Shown: positions 1-11,276 of the stretch, piece after piece
Numbering within the stretch: the first letter of the stretch is position 1
Layout of the letters: each line of letters starts with the position of its first letter
Source of the DNA: Anaeramoeba flamelloides
Lineage: Eukaryota; Metamonada; Anaeramoebidae
Length of the DNA: 64,000 nucleotides
Reading direction: 5' to 3'
Assembly: GCA_027625915.1 (NCBI GenBank)
Contig: JANTQA010000060.1
Span: forward strand, 1,240,001 to 1,304,000
Notes under the pieces: model-generated
The model's database searches: none
What the model saw: the letters and a program-made list of their open reading frames with translations, nothing else
Told to the model about the DNA's origin: nothing
Position numbers and translations under genes: made by a program

Positions 1-2
1 TA

Positions 3-230
3 TTTTTTTATTTTAACCCTCAGGATATTATAGAGAGAAGAACAAGATCTGGGGACCCATATTTCATAGTCAAGTTCGAAGAACAGACTATGAGAAATAG
101 AGCCCTAAGTATGGACAATGTGAAGATAGAAGAAAATATTATTATGGTAAAAAAAGCACTTCAAAAATCTCTAGATATCAGTAATGATAAATACAGAGAG
201 AGTGATCTCAGAGAAAAAAACTCTACATGA
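3..230 (+). pseudogene. LINE ORF1 C-terminal fragment
   Basis: A frame open from the window edge ends with TGA at 228–230. Its product contains the pieces NPQDIIERRTRSGDPYFIVK and FEEQTMRNRALSMDNVKIEE. Basic and acidic residues alternate around a short hydrophobic strand, as in the RNA-binding ORF1 or gag-like proteins upstream of many LINE endonuclease/RT ORFs. Its position 5' of the endonuclease supports this reading. An RRM-like fold is possible but cannot be shown here. It may once have been continuous with the next ORF, which begins about 100 bases downstream. Confidence 0.5.
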
Positions 231-326
231 AATTGAGAAAAAAATTCTAGACTTAAAAAAAGAAGAGAAATAAAATAGTCTTTGAGAAAAAACAGGAAAT
301 AATAAAATTAAAAAAAAGAGATTAAA

Positions 327-1400
327 ATGGTTAAATCAGTCAAAAAGAGAGAGATTGAACCACTCAAAAATAAAAGATATAAAATTTTGATCAAGGCTAA
401 AATACTTAGAGAGTTAAAAGAAAAAATACATACAAAAAGAAAAAACTCGGAAAAAAAAATTTTGACCAAAAAAAAAGAAATCAACGAGAATGAGATGAAT
501 TTGGATAAAGATCCAGACTCTAATTCACCTTTAGTAAAATCCAAAATAGGAACTACCCTTTGCGATGGAGGATCAAAATCACGAGGGGATAGTACCCATA
601 TTGAGGATACTAAAGTAAATAATGAGATTGTACCCGTCAAGAGTCAGACCTCCAATGACCAGGAAAATCAAAGCGAATTAAAAAACAAACACAATAATAA
701 CATCTCAACGGTCTCAACGGTTTCAAAAAAAAGTAAAAAAAATGAAACAAAAAATGAAACAAAAAACCAAACCATAAATAAAACAAAAACGGATAAAGAA
801 AAAGAAAAAGAAAAATATAACCGTCTATTTAACAACAATCAAATTATGACAGGAAAAAACAAAAAAGAAACCAGAGAAAAACCCGAAAACTTAAAAGAAA
901 AAAAACTCGGAGAATCCGAAACGAACTCAAAAAAATTTGGAAAAAAAGAGAATAACTCTGAGAATAAATACCCAAATACCAACATAGAACAAAGAGAATT
1001 TTCAGAAATTGAATCAGATAACAATTTAACCCGGGACCAAACACAAATTCATTCCAACATGCTAAGTGGGGGGAAATTCGACCTTGATTTTGATGAGATT
1101 GAAGTCGAGCCAATACCCAATTCAATAGATGAAATTGAAACCAAACTAAGACAAAAACTAAGTCTAAAAAAAGAAAAAATCGTGTTTGATCAAGAAAAAG
1201 GTCAAATAAAATGCCTTTCAATGAATGATAAAAACCAAAACCAATGTACAAAATGCGCAATAAAAAACCACTACTTCTGCGAAATCTGCTTAGAAAAACA
1301 CAAGTCAAATAAAAGGATTTCGAAAAACATCAAAAAATTGATTAATAAATTTATTGAATTATCAATAAAAGATAACTCAATAATAAATCAACAAAAATGA
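327..1400 (+). CDS. LINE-encoded K/E/N-rich protein with C-terminal zinc finger (357 aa)
   Basis: The frame opens with ATG at 327 and is uninterrupted to 1400. Residues 1–230 are low-complexity Lys/Glu/Asn sequence with probable coiled coil. The region around residues 290–325 becomes ordered and ends in a zinc-binding pattern C-x2-C-x7-C-x2-C-x3-H (CTKC, then FCEIC and EKH, near residues 307–325). A basic tail follows. Its place between the ORF1 tail and the endonuclease makes it part of the element, probably the nucleic-acid-binding part of ORF1 or the N-terminal part of ORF2. It is the longest intact frame of the LINE. A host B-box-like protein is a less likely reading because LINE sequence lies on both sides. 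Confidence 0.55.
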   Translation: MVKSVKKREIEPLKNKRYKILIKAKILRELKEKIHTKRKNSEKKILTKKKEINENEMNLDKDPDSNSPLVKSKIGTTLCDGGSKSRGDSTHIEDTKVNNEIVPVKSQTSNDQENQSELKNKHNNNISTVSTVSKKSKKNETKNETKNQTINKTKTDKEKEKEKYNRLFNNNQIMTGKNKKETREKPENLKEKKLGESETNSKKFGKKENNSENKYPNTNIEQREFSEIESDNNLTRDQTQIHSNMLSGGKFDLDFDEIEVEPIPNSIDEIETKLRQKLSLKKEKIVFDQEKGQIKCLSMNDKNQNQCTKCAIKNHYFCEICLEKHKSNKRISKNIKKLINKFIELSIKDNSIINQQK

Positions 1401-1421
1401 GAGGAAATTACAAGATCATCA

Positions 1422-2035
1422 ATGGACATTAAAGGGGGCACCATAGATGATCTTGAATCACAAGAAGAAAGCCACAACTTTCTTCACAGTCCCTTCAACA
1501 ATAATTGGAACTCAAATTATCAAAATTATCAAAATTCAAAAAATGATTTCCTAATTTGGTACAAAACAGATTTTGAAGACCCATTAAGAATTCCAATTAT
1601 CACAAAACTCCACAAAAAAACAAAATATAATAACAAATCAAAACCCATAATTAGAAATTTTAAAAACATTCTGAAAAAAGAAATTCCAAAATGGAAAGTA
1701 CCCAAAAATTAAATTTAAACCAAATCAAACTTTGGATCACAAAATCTTTTAACTTTTCTTATTTTCACAATTTCAACAAATATACACAAATTTCAGAAAA
1801 AAATTTGAAAAGTATTTATAACTTTATAAAGAATAAAATTAAATTAAACACAGAAATTGAGCTGTATTTCAATAATAAAACAACTCAATATGGATATTCC
1901 CAAAAATATATCAATTCGAAGATTGGAAAACTACAAAAAGTTGGCTCAAGGAATAAATTATTTCTTAAATCAAAAGAAAAGTATATTTCAATCTTAGAAA
2001 GTTTTTATAATTTCAATTTTGTTTTTTTTTTTTAA
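1422..2035 (+). pseudogene. LINE inter-domain coding fragments
   Basis: Two overlapping frames (1422–1712 and 1691–2035) of Asn/Lys-rich, partly hydrophobic sequence bridge the zinc-finger ORF and the endonuclease. The first contains DFLIWYKTDFEDPLRIPII. The second is Phe/Tyr/Lys-rich and runs into a T tract at about 2023–2033. No domain is recognisable. Position and codon use match the rest of the element. From 2036 to 2250 no long frame remains, but the composition is unchanged. Confidence 0.45.
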
Positions 2036-2250
2036 ACAATCCCATCCCTCTCAGATCATTAAGGAAGGGTTCAAAAATTATCGAAATTTGGGACCATTCG
2101 TTCAAAATCAATTCATGGGTTGAATATTTTATTCAAAATCAAAATCAAATTCACTCTTCAATATCAATTTACAAATATTCAGACATAAATAAAAAAATAT
2201 TTATATCTCGGGGGAAATTCGAACACCACAATCAAATCCCAATCAAAATC

Positions 2251-2880
2251 ATGAGCCTTAATAGTGGAGGTCTCGGTAAAAATAACAAAACCGAAACACT
2301 GGAATCATTCCTACTAGAACAAAATATTGATATCGCTTTAATCCAAGAAACAAAATTAAAAAAAATCAATTTATTTAAGGTCTTACAAATCCATAAACAA
2401 AAAAAGCTTATGGGTCGGATTCATCCAAAGGTGGATTATCAATTATCTTTAAACCATATCTCAAATTTTTTCATCTCAGAAAAACTAATTTCTAATGAAG
2501 ACTTTTTGGGAATAAATTTATTTGACCTCCATATCATCAATTGTTATGGAAGACATTACGATACCAAAACAAAAATTAATTATCAGAAAAAATTCCAAGA
2601 AAAATTAAAAAAATTGAGCCAACAATTAAAAAAATCAAAAACTATTAATTGCGGGTGATTTCAATTTAGACAACCAACAACTCAATAAACTAGAATTTTT
2701 TAGAAAAATCAAACCTCGAAATTCTCAAAAAATGAAACCTCTTCAAGAAAAAGAAATATTGACCACTTTATATCACACTCAATCCTATTTCAAAATTCCA
2801 CAAATTCAATTGTACAAACTCCAAAAATATTTCAAGACGAAACTAATCTTTCGGATCATAAAGGAGTAGTCAATAATCTA
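2251..2880 (+). pseudogene. LINE apurinic-like (APE) endonuclease domain
   Basis: Across two frames the signature of exonuclease–endonuclease–phosphatase nucleases can be read in order: SLNSGGL (the N motif) at about 2253, IALIQETK (metal-binding Glu) at about 2335, NCYGR at about 2540, LIAGDFNLDN (GDxN) at about 2646, RNIDHF at about 2750, and LSDHKGVV (the catalytic SDH) at about 2850. In LINEs this domain nicks the target DNA and primes reverse transcription. A frame change lies around 2640, so the domain is not made intact here, but the key residues Glu, Asp/Asn and Asp-His all survive. Confidence 0.85.
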
Positions 2881-4288
2881 ATGATAAATAGAGATTTGGA
2901 AATTGAAGACGTTTATATGTGTAAAGATCCAACAATCTTTCAACAAAAATTTATTGAAATTGCCCAACAAAATAATTTCCAATTAAATCAAAAAAATTTT
3001 ACAAATTTTCAGGAAGAATTCAAAATGAAAAATCGAGTTATTAATGAATTATCTCAAGAACAAAACCAAACTTTAAAACTAATTACAAATTTAATCTCAA
3101 ATCCTGCAATTAAAAAAATTGTTACTAGAAACAAATATAAAAATTGGGAAAAAATTCTAGATAAAATTAATTTTGAATTCCAATGTAATAATATTAATTG
3201 GTGGAAGCATCATAATAAAATCAAAGGAAACAATCTAAAAATGATCAAAAATAATCAAAAAATGGAGAAAGAATATTTTGCTCATGTAAATTCTATTACA
3301 AATCCAGTCAACCAAGAATTACTTCAACAAATTACAGATACAAAAAAACTCTTTAAAACAAAAAATAATACTCAAAATCAAAATAAAACTGATCCAAACA
3401 AGCCTTTTTTCTCAGTAGAAGAAATCAAAGAACAAATCCAATGGATCAAAAATAAATCAACAAAATATTTTGATAAACTTAAATTGTACAAGCAAGAACA
3501 AACTCAAAATCAACAAAATCAAAATGAAACTTACAATCAATTCATCGCCTCTATCCAAACAGTTTTCAATAATTGGATAAAAAATCCAAATAACTCAACT
3601 ATCAATTTCATTAAAGAAAGAGACTTATTATTCATCCATAAGAAGGGAGACGAAGGCCTCACCTTAAATTATCGCTCAATCTCAATCAACTCTTCTTTAG
3701 CAAGAATATTTCTAAAACTTCTATACAAAAAAATTGAAAAAAACCTGGGTTAATATTGATCCGAAACAATTTGGATTCAGAACTAAATTCGATACAAGGA
3801 TAGCAGTCAAAAACTTTCTTTATAATTACCAAAAGGAAAAAAAAGAAAAACAAAAATTGCTGGGCGATTACAATTGATTTAGCTAAATGTTTCGACTCAA
3901 TTCCTCACAAATTAATTGTTAAAACAATTTCAAAATTTATTGATGACAAATTAATTGTTAACTTTCTACAAAGCTATTATGCGGGTGATGGTAGAGGTGT
4001 ATATCAAGGGGATCCTCTCTCACCAATTATTTTTGCTTATATTACTCATTTCATTTTAGAAAGAATCAAACCTCATACAAATCATGTCCAAATGTATGCA
4101 GATGATTTAATTATAATTCTAAATGGAAAAGATCAAAAAGAAATCATAAATAACAAACTCAAACCCATCTACAAAATTATCAAAAATTTTGGACTCAAAA
4201 GTAAAAAAAAAAAACCGAAATTACTCAGGATCTATCTTCGATTAAATATTTATGAATTTGGTTGGAAAAAGAGAAACATATCAAAATG
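2881..4288 (+). pseudogene. LINE reverse transcriptase
   Basis: A 290-residue frame from 2881 carries the linker and fingers region, with FIHKKGDEGLTLNYRSISIN, the LINE RT motif usually read as KKGD..NYRPIS. Beyond about 3750 the reading moves to other frames: QFGFRTKFDT, then motif A AITIDLAKCFDSIPHKLI near 3865, motif B RGVYQGDPLSPIIFAYI near 3990, and motif C with the catalytic YADD box (MYADDLIIIL) at 4092. Motif order and spacing fit a non-LTR RT. Several stops and frame changes between 3753 and 4092 show that the copy is inactive. Confidence 0.92.
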
Positions 4289-4518
4289 AACCTCCAAAAA
4301 GCCTCAATAAACTTTTCAAACTACTATTATATCTATTGTAATAGTAATCTTTCAAATGCTTTGAGAATTCAACTTTTAAGTCAATCATTCTTCCTCAAAT
4401 TCTATATGGTTTAGATATTTATAATCTAAATAATAAAGAAATTAAAACTATTGATATTTGGATCAATAAAAAACTGAAATGTATTCTTAAAATTCAACAT
4501 GGAACTCCAACAGATATT

Positions 4519-5040
4519 TTGAGAATGGAAACACGAATAGAACCAATCCAATTTTCTATATTAAAAAGAAAAGCCAAATTCATTCAGAAAATATCAGAAT
4601 TGAATCTTAAATATTTATCACAGGAACTCAAGCTTCCAGATATTCCAAATATTAATTGGAAGTTCACATCCTCGCTTCAACTCAAAAACCAATTTAAAAA
4701 TTATTATATTCAATTAATACAGGATAAGATCGATAAAAGCCAAAACAGGGAGAATTGGAAATTGAAAAAATATTTAAAAATGACAAATTTTCCAAACAAC
4801 TTTTGGGAAAAACAAGATTACTTACAGTGGAAATCTTCATCTACTCTTTTCAAATTTAAATCTTTCACAAATGGATTGAAAAGGTATTCTTATCACTTGG
4901 ACAAACCTGACTCGTCTAAAGATTGCCATTGTAAAAATGATCAAGACGAAACAATAGATCATTTTATCTGGGATTGCCCCAAATACAAAAAAAAGCAGAA
5001 GTATTTGGAAGGCCAAATTAGGAGAATTAAAATCTATTAA
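4519..5040 (+). pseudogene. LINE ORF2 C-terminal region with Cys/His motif
   Basis: A 173-residue frame starts after the RT thumb region. It is helical and Lys-rich, and ends in CHCKNDQDETIDHFIWDCP, a C-x-C-x8-H-x4-C arrangement. This resembles the conserved zinc motif that closes ORF2 in many LINEs (C..C..E...HL...CP) and is also common after RT in plant and protist L1-like elements. No RNase H motifs follow. Coding-like sequence fades at about 5180. Confidence 0.75.
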
Positions 5041-5186
5041 TAGAACTAATCTATTTAATCAAAAGGACACATATCTAATATTCAGATTAATGAACAACAA
5101 AGAAATTTATGAGATTTCAATGGAATTCTTTCTTAAAAATTTGAAAATTAGAGCAATAATTAATCAGAATTCACAACAATAATTTC

Positions 5187-5555
5187 TTTCCTAAACCCTC
5201 CCTCTCCAACTCGTTTCATCCTCTTCTCTCTCTCTCTCTCTTTTTTTTTTCTTATCTTTATTCTTTCTTTTCTTCTCTTTTATTCTTATTCTCTTCTTTC
5301 TTTTTTACTTTTTATATTTTTCTTCTACGAAGACTGTTCTGAAATGATCAAACTTTTCTCTTCAGATGTTGTAAAAATAATCCATATCTTCTTGATTTGG
5401 GTATACAATTTTTTTACAGTATTCATTTGAAGTTCATTTTCTCAACAAAACTCCTCTTTTACAAGGCGACAAATCATTCGATTTTTCCTCCCCATAAATA
5501 AACATCATCATCATCATCATCATCATCAATTTATTGGTTTTTGGGTTTTTCTACA
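5187..5555. other. Pyrimidine-rich tract and CAT microsatellite
   Basis: 5187–5330 is almost pure C/T, including (TC)n at about 5227–5240, and follows the LINE end. A (CAT)8–9 run at 5503–5527 lies just upstream of the small gene at 5556 and would be in its 5' UTR or promoter. Nothing else is recognisable. Confidence 0.6.
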
Positions 5556-5806
5556 ATGAGAAAAATGGATCAAGCTTTTCAAAACAAAAAATATATTTCA
5601 GAAAATAACATTAAAGGTAAGTATGATCTTCATATGGTACTCAGATTTTTATTTTGTTTTTCATTTTCGATAATTCTGACAAAAATCTCCCAAAATGATT
5701 AAAAAAATCTCGACAATAAATTAAAAAATTTTTATTCAAAATTACTATAGAATATGATCATATGAACGGTAAAAAAGAAAAGAATTTATTTGATAGCTTA
5801 ATGTGA
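5556..5806 (+). CDS. Possible small two-exon gene, 38 aa, unknown
   Basis: An ATG at 5556 begins a frame that meets a canonical donor, AAAG|GTAAGT, at 5616/5617. A TAG acceptor at 5749–5750 preceded by a T/A-rich tract gives exon 2 at 5751–5806, ending in TGA. Splicing leaves one base joined to two, so the frame is kept. The product begins MRKMDQAFQNKKYISENNIK and continues EYDHMNGKKEKNLFDSLM. The residues are hydrophilic with no signal peptide or known motif. Intron length (134 nt) matches better-supported introns in the window. It sits between a dead LINE and the 3' end of the convergent giant gene, so it could be a genuine micro-protein, the 5' stump of a lost gene, or chance. Confidence 0.35.
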
Positions 5807-6015
5807 AAAACTTAAAATGATAATTATCAATAATTAATCTCTAGAAATAAAAAAAACAAAAATAAAATCAAATAAAAAAAAAAATAAAAAGTTGATTAGT
5901 CTATAAAAATAATTTTAAAGTTATTTATTTTTTTGTTCAAATAAAAAACAAAAAACAAAAAACAAAAAACAAAAAATAAAAAAATAAAAAAAAAAAAAAT
6001 AAAAGAAATTTATTA

Positions 6016-6569
6016 TCAATTTATGTTTTTCACCAAAGATTTTTCTTCAATAACATTTGTCGAAGGCAGTTTAAAAACCTTTTCAAGAATTGAAATATAA
6101 GACTTTTGTCCATTTTCTGTTCTATTATTAAAATTAATAATCTGATCATCTATCCGGATTTTTTCTTGGTTTTCAAAATTTAAAATTTGTGATTGCAATT
6201 TTTCATAGTATTCATTAACGTTTTTTTTGAATTGGTTTCTTTTTCTTAATAATTTTTCTTTATATTCCTTGAGTCTTTTTTCATGTCTTTGCTTTATTCT
6301 GTCAAATTGTCTTTGTTTGCTTTGCTTTAAAGAATTTAATATTTTGTTTAATTTTTTTTCAAATTTAAGAAACGATTTTTTCGCATCTTCTGAAAAATAC
6401 CAATTTAAAAATTCTTCCGAGCTCAAAGCCTTTTCTTTATTATTATTCTTGTGTGAATCCTCAAAAACATCTTTATTATCTTTATCTTTCTCATTTTTCT
6501 CTTGATCTTCATTTTTATTCTGATCTTCATTTTCTTTCTCAATATTTTCATTCTCTTTATTCACATTTC

Positions 6570-6607
<38 letters not shown>

Positions 6608-9600
6608 TCATTATTCTTTTTTTTGATCACATTATTTAAACCAAACATTTTTTTAATTACCAATTGCTCGTTAATTATTTTTGAAATAATTTTTTTATTC
6701 TCTTCAATGATCCAAAATTCATTTTTCAAGATATCGATGATTGCAATTTTGATTGCATTTCTTATATTTTGATTTAATAATCCCAATAAGAATAAAATGC
6801 CATGAGATCCAATAAATTTGGAATTTTCAACGACAACACCAAAATCAAATTTATTCACGATGTCTATTAGCATTTGCTCGGCATTGTTTTCGTTTTCCCA
6901 GAAACCCAAATTGGCCTTCAAAATATTTAACACCGAGGAGTCTCTCATTTCGAAAATGCCAGAATTTTTCATTGAAATTCTAATTTCAATACTATTTTTC
7001 AACACCATTAAATTAATTACATTCATTATTTTGATTGACAAATTCGGAGGTATTATTGTTAAATTTTCGTCAACAATTTTTTTAAAGCTAACAAAATTTT
7101 TCAAAATATAATCACAAGTCTCGTTGACTAACAATTTTGGATTTTTCTCAAAGTAATTCAAAATGCTTTTGAAGATTTCGCGGCAGAATAGATGGTTTTT
7201 AAACAAGATTTTATAAGTATTGAATCTAGGATATTTTTTGGAAAATTGGTTTAAAAATAATTTTTGTATTAATTTCAATGTTTGGATACAGACATTGTCA
7301 TTATGAATCTTTTCTAAATCCATTTCATATGCTTCCAATTTGAAGTGGATTATTTCCCAAAACCATTCGACAGCCTTTGCGGTCCATAGCATGTCCAAAT
7401 TCAATGGAGACATTAATCTTTTGATGTCCAACAAACAATAAAGTAAAAGTTTATCATCGTTCAGTGATTGAACTTTCTTTAATAATTCATGGAAAATTTC
7501 CATTTCGATAATTACTTGCTGCTTTTTTTTCGACAAGTTGTCCTTGATTCCCCTTTTCCTCATTGTTTCTAATAGCTTAATATCATAATCAGACTCAATT
7601 TCATTCAATTGATCATCATCTTTTTCTTCATCATCTTCATCTTTTTCTTCTTTTTCTTCTTCATCATTGTTATTATCGTTATCCTGATCATTAATGAGAT
7701 CAATTTCAATATCATTCTCATTAACATCATTCTCATCATCATCATCACCATCATCATCGTTGTCATCGTTATTATCTTGATTTTTTTTTTGTTTAGTATT
7801 ATTCCATTTTTTATTTTTCTGCTTTTTATGAAGTTCTTTTCTTCTTTTTAAAGAAGCTTGTTGTTTTTTCTTTTTATAATTTGATTCCTCTTCACTGGTA
7901 TCTATTTCACTAACATCAAAATCACGAATAAAAGATTTAATTTTTGGATTTTTTTTTTTATCATTCTTGTTATTTTTATTTATTAATTGGATTTGAGGAT
8001 CTGATTTTTTCCTTTCCAAATCATTTTTTTCTCTTTTCGTTAAATTTTGATAATTGGTCGTATAGAGTCCAATACCTAAGTTCATCAAAGTTTTGCATAA
8101 TAATTCATTTAATTGATAGAGATCCAAATGCTTAAGTATTAGGGGGAATCCGTAATGTTTAATAAAGCGATCTTTAAATCTTCTGGAATCATTCAACAAT
8201 AAGCCAATTATTTTTATTGATAGAATTCTTAATCTAGCCTTTGGGCTGCTCAATAGGCTGAATATCAGGGGCAATTTGCCATATCTTTTGAACTGCTCTA
8301 AAAAGTTAGGGTCATCCAGTAATTGCTTATACACACATTCGATTATATCCCTTTTGACCTTGACAAATTTATCCTTATCGGAGCCCAAAAACGAGAAAAA
8401 TATTTTGTATTCGCTTTCTGTAAACAGAGGGAACATTGCAATTAATAAGGACAATAAGATAATGCGGTCCTTGAATTGAGAAACCTTTAATAAATCTAAT
8501 AGCCCGCTTAGCCCCGGCCCCTTCCTCATCCAGAGCTTCAAATTATCAATAGATAAAGTTAAATACTTTATATAAATTCGATAGATTGTGCCATGCAAAT
8601 TTTCGTTTTTCCTGCTTTTGATCAGCAAATCATTTATTAGATACAATGCCGGTAATCGTTGGAACAACGGTTGGTTGCCTTTGATTAGCCCAATTGACGA
8701 AAATTGGAATAAGATTTCAAATATTTCCTTTGACAAATTACTTTTATTTAAAATATAAAACAGCATCGAATATCCATTAATCGATTTGAAATATTCTTCA
8801 TTGGAATCCGATTTTCTTAAGACAGATAATAACATTTGCAAAACAGAATTATGCTTTTGGATACCAAACTCAAAAAATGGAAAGCATATTTCGATCCCCC
8901 CTATTTTCTGGATCGTTCTTGACATTGATGTGGTTTTAAATGCATATAAATTACCAAACATTTGGCAATTCAATTTTGATTCGTTTTTTTCCTTCTCCTT
9001 TTCTTTGTCTTTGTTGTTAGTATGCTTTTCAAAATCAAGTGATGAAGTACAAATGGGATCTTCATTTAATAATTGGAAATAGTTTTGTACTTTTCTTTTA
9101 TATTGAGCAGAGTAGAGATCAATTGAAAATATTTCATCAAATTCAGATTCAGATCTAATGAATTTGGTTATAAAATCTTGTTTATTTAGGATCGTTTCTT
9201 TTTTTATTTGCTCTTCTTCTTGTTTTTTTTTTTCTTCCTTTTCTTTATTTTTGTTTTTTTGTGATTTTTTTTTTTTTTTTTCATTTTCATTTTCCTTTTC
9301 CTTTTCTTTTTCTTTTTCTTTTTCTTTTTCCTTTTCATTTTCTTTTTCATTTTCTTTTTCATTTTCTTTTTTCTTTGACTCTTCCTTTTCGTTTTCTTTT
9401 TCGTTTTCGTTTTCGTTTTCTTTTACTTTCACCTTTCCCTTTCCTTTTTCATTTTCTTTTTCATTTTCTTTTTCATTTTGCCTGTCATTTTCTTTTTCTT
9501 TTCCTTTCTCATTTTCTTGATCCTTTTCCTTTTCCTTTTCCTTCTCCTTTTCTATTTCCTTTTCCTTTTCTTTCTCTTGTTCTCTATTCTCTTTTTTTTC

Positions 9601-11241
9601 TTCATTTTTTTGATCCTTTTCTTTTTTTTCTTGTTGATCTTTCTTTCTCTTTTCATTTTCTTTTTCATTTTCATTTTCTTTTTCATTTTGATCTTTTTCC
9701 CTTTCAATTTGCTTTTCCTTTCCCTCCTTTATCATATTCTTTTCAAAATCAATCTTAGTTTTATCGTTCTTAATCAATTCCTCATTTTGAATTTTTTGTT
9801 TTTCTAATCTTTGCTTATTTAATTTTTCAATATAATTACATAAATCTGATGGCTTAACAACACAGAATATTTTATTTTCAATTCCAAAATCCTTAAAGCT
9901 TTTCTGTTCATCAATTCCACATCTATACATTTGATAAGATAAATTAGGGTCAAAGCCACCTTCTAAAAATGTAACCTGACTAATTTTGCCATTTAAAAAG
10001 GAATGTGCCCTTACTGAAAGATTTTCGATTGGCTCTCTTTTCCTTGATGGGCTAGTTTGCCCTATTTGTCTATTTTCGATCATACATCCAATATATGGAT
10101 AAAGTTTTTTTTCTTTCGAAACGTTTTTAAAATATTCCACATCTTTGATTGTTTGTATATAATTACCATTGATAAACAAAGATACATCATTTTTTTTTTG
10201 AGTCAGAATTAAATGGTGCCATCCCTTTTTAACATAAAAAAAGAAGCTATCAAAAACATTAACTTTTGTAGCTCCTCTAACTTTGGAAATGGTTTCCATA
10301 GTTAAAGAATATTTGATATTTTTTATCGATTTTTTAATTCTTCTTTCATTATCATTATCATCGTCGTCATCATCATCATTATAAGCTATGTTTTCATCAT
10401 CATCATTATTGTCATCGTTAATATTTTTTTTTTTCTGTTTTTGGGTTGAAGTTACTAATTGAAGATATAATTGGAAAACCATTTTATTGTTTTTATTATG
10501 AAAACTTAAAAATCCTAACTTTTTTTCTTTGCTGTAAGACAACTTTAACCAACAGCTTATAATAAATCCATTTTTATTACTTGGGAACTTAGTGAATGGC
10601 TTTAATTTCAAAAAGGAATAATCCCCACTAAAGTTAAAATATTCATTTGGTGCAAATCGATTTGAAATGGAATTAATTATTTCTAGGCATTTTGTTTGAA
10701 ATTTAAAATCTCTTTCTTGTATTTGATGCGAAATTATTTCTTTATCATGATCAGTTGGTAGTTGAGACAGTGTAACAATTTCAAATAAATGCTTAATCTC
10801 TACTGATCGTATATTAAACAGCCCAATGGAAATAATTATTTTGGAAATGAAATTTAAAATTTGTATATTCTTTTTGGCAATATTCAATAAATGGTAAATC
10901 CCGATTTCCTTGGATAAAATATATCGATTCCATGGATGTGTAGTGATATAATGTCGAACCAACTGGAAGGTCAAATTCCAATTCATTAATTTGCTGTTGT
11001 GATAATTTTCTTTGTCGTTGGTTTGTATACCCTTACCTTTTGGTAAATTATTTATTAAAAACAAAATTGCTGAAGAATTCAAAAATCTAATTTTTTTATT
11101 AAATAATAATTGATCGACTTGAGATATTTTTCCAAAAAATGAAGACTCTGAACTTGATGAATAATTTAATTGTTTATTATTATTGCTTAATATATCATCA
11201 ATCAGGGAAAGATCTTTTTGTTTTTTATCTTTTTGTGAAAA

Positions 11242-11276
<35 letters not shown>

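Larger units (their letters stand above)
1..5230 (+). mobile_element. Non-LTR retrotransposon (LINE), 5'-truncated by the window edge, decayed
   Basis: A plus-strand series of open frames carries, in order, an ORF1-like tail, a K/E/N-rich ORF ending in a zinc finger, an APE-type endonuclease, a reverse transcriptase and a Cys/His motif. This order is that of APE-type LINEs. No long terminal repeat or RNase H domain is visible. The coding sequence changes frame several times and contains stops, so this copy is dead. The 3' end is put at the pyrimidine tract around 5190–5270, because coding-like sequence ends near 5180 and a (TC)n/T-rich stretch follows. The 5' end lies outside the window, and no target-site duplication can be tested. 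The clade (L1, Tx1/R-type or other) cannot be assigned by eye. Confidence 0.9.

Noticed and set aside
1-5230. LTR retroelement or retrovirus-like origin for the RT region
   Set aside because: Endonuclease before RT, no protease, integrase or RNase H, and no terminal repeats; this is a LINE.
5807-6015. Hidden BEACH-domain exons downstream of the giant ORF
   Set aside because: The interval is A-rich with stops in every frame; no BEACH motif on either strand to the LINE boundary.
9158-9807. Long plus-strand Phe/Leu/Ser-rich open frames
   Set aside because: Antisense shadows of the Lys/Glu repeat in the minus-strand giant gene; no start context or ordered composition.
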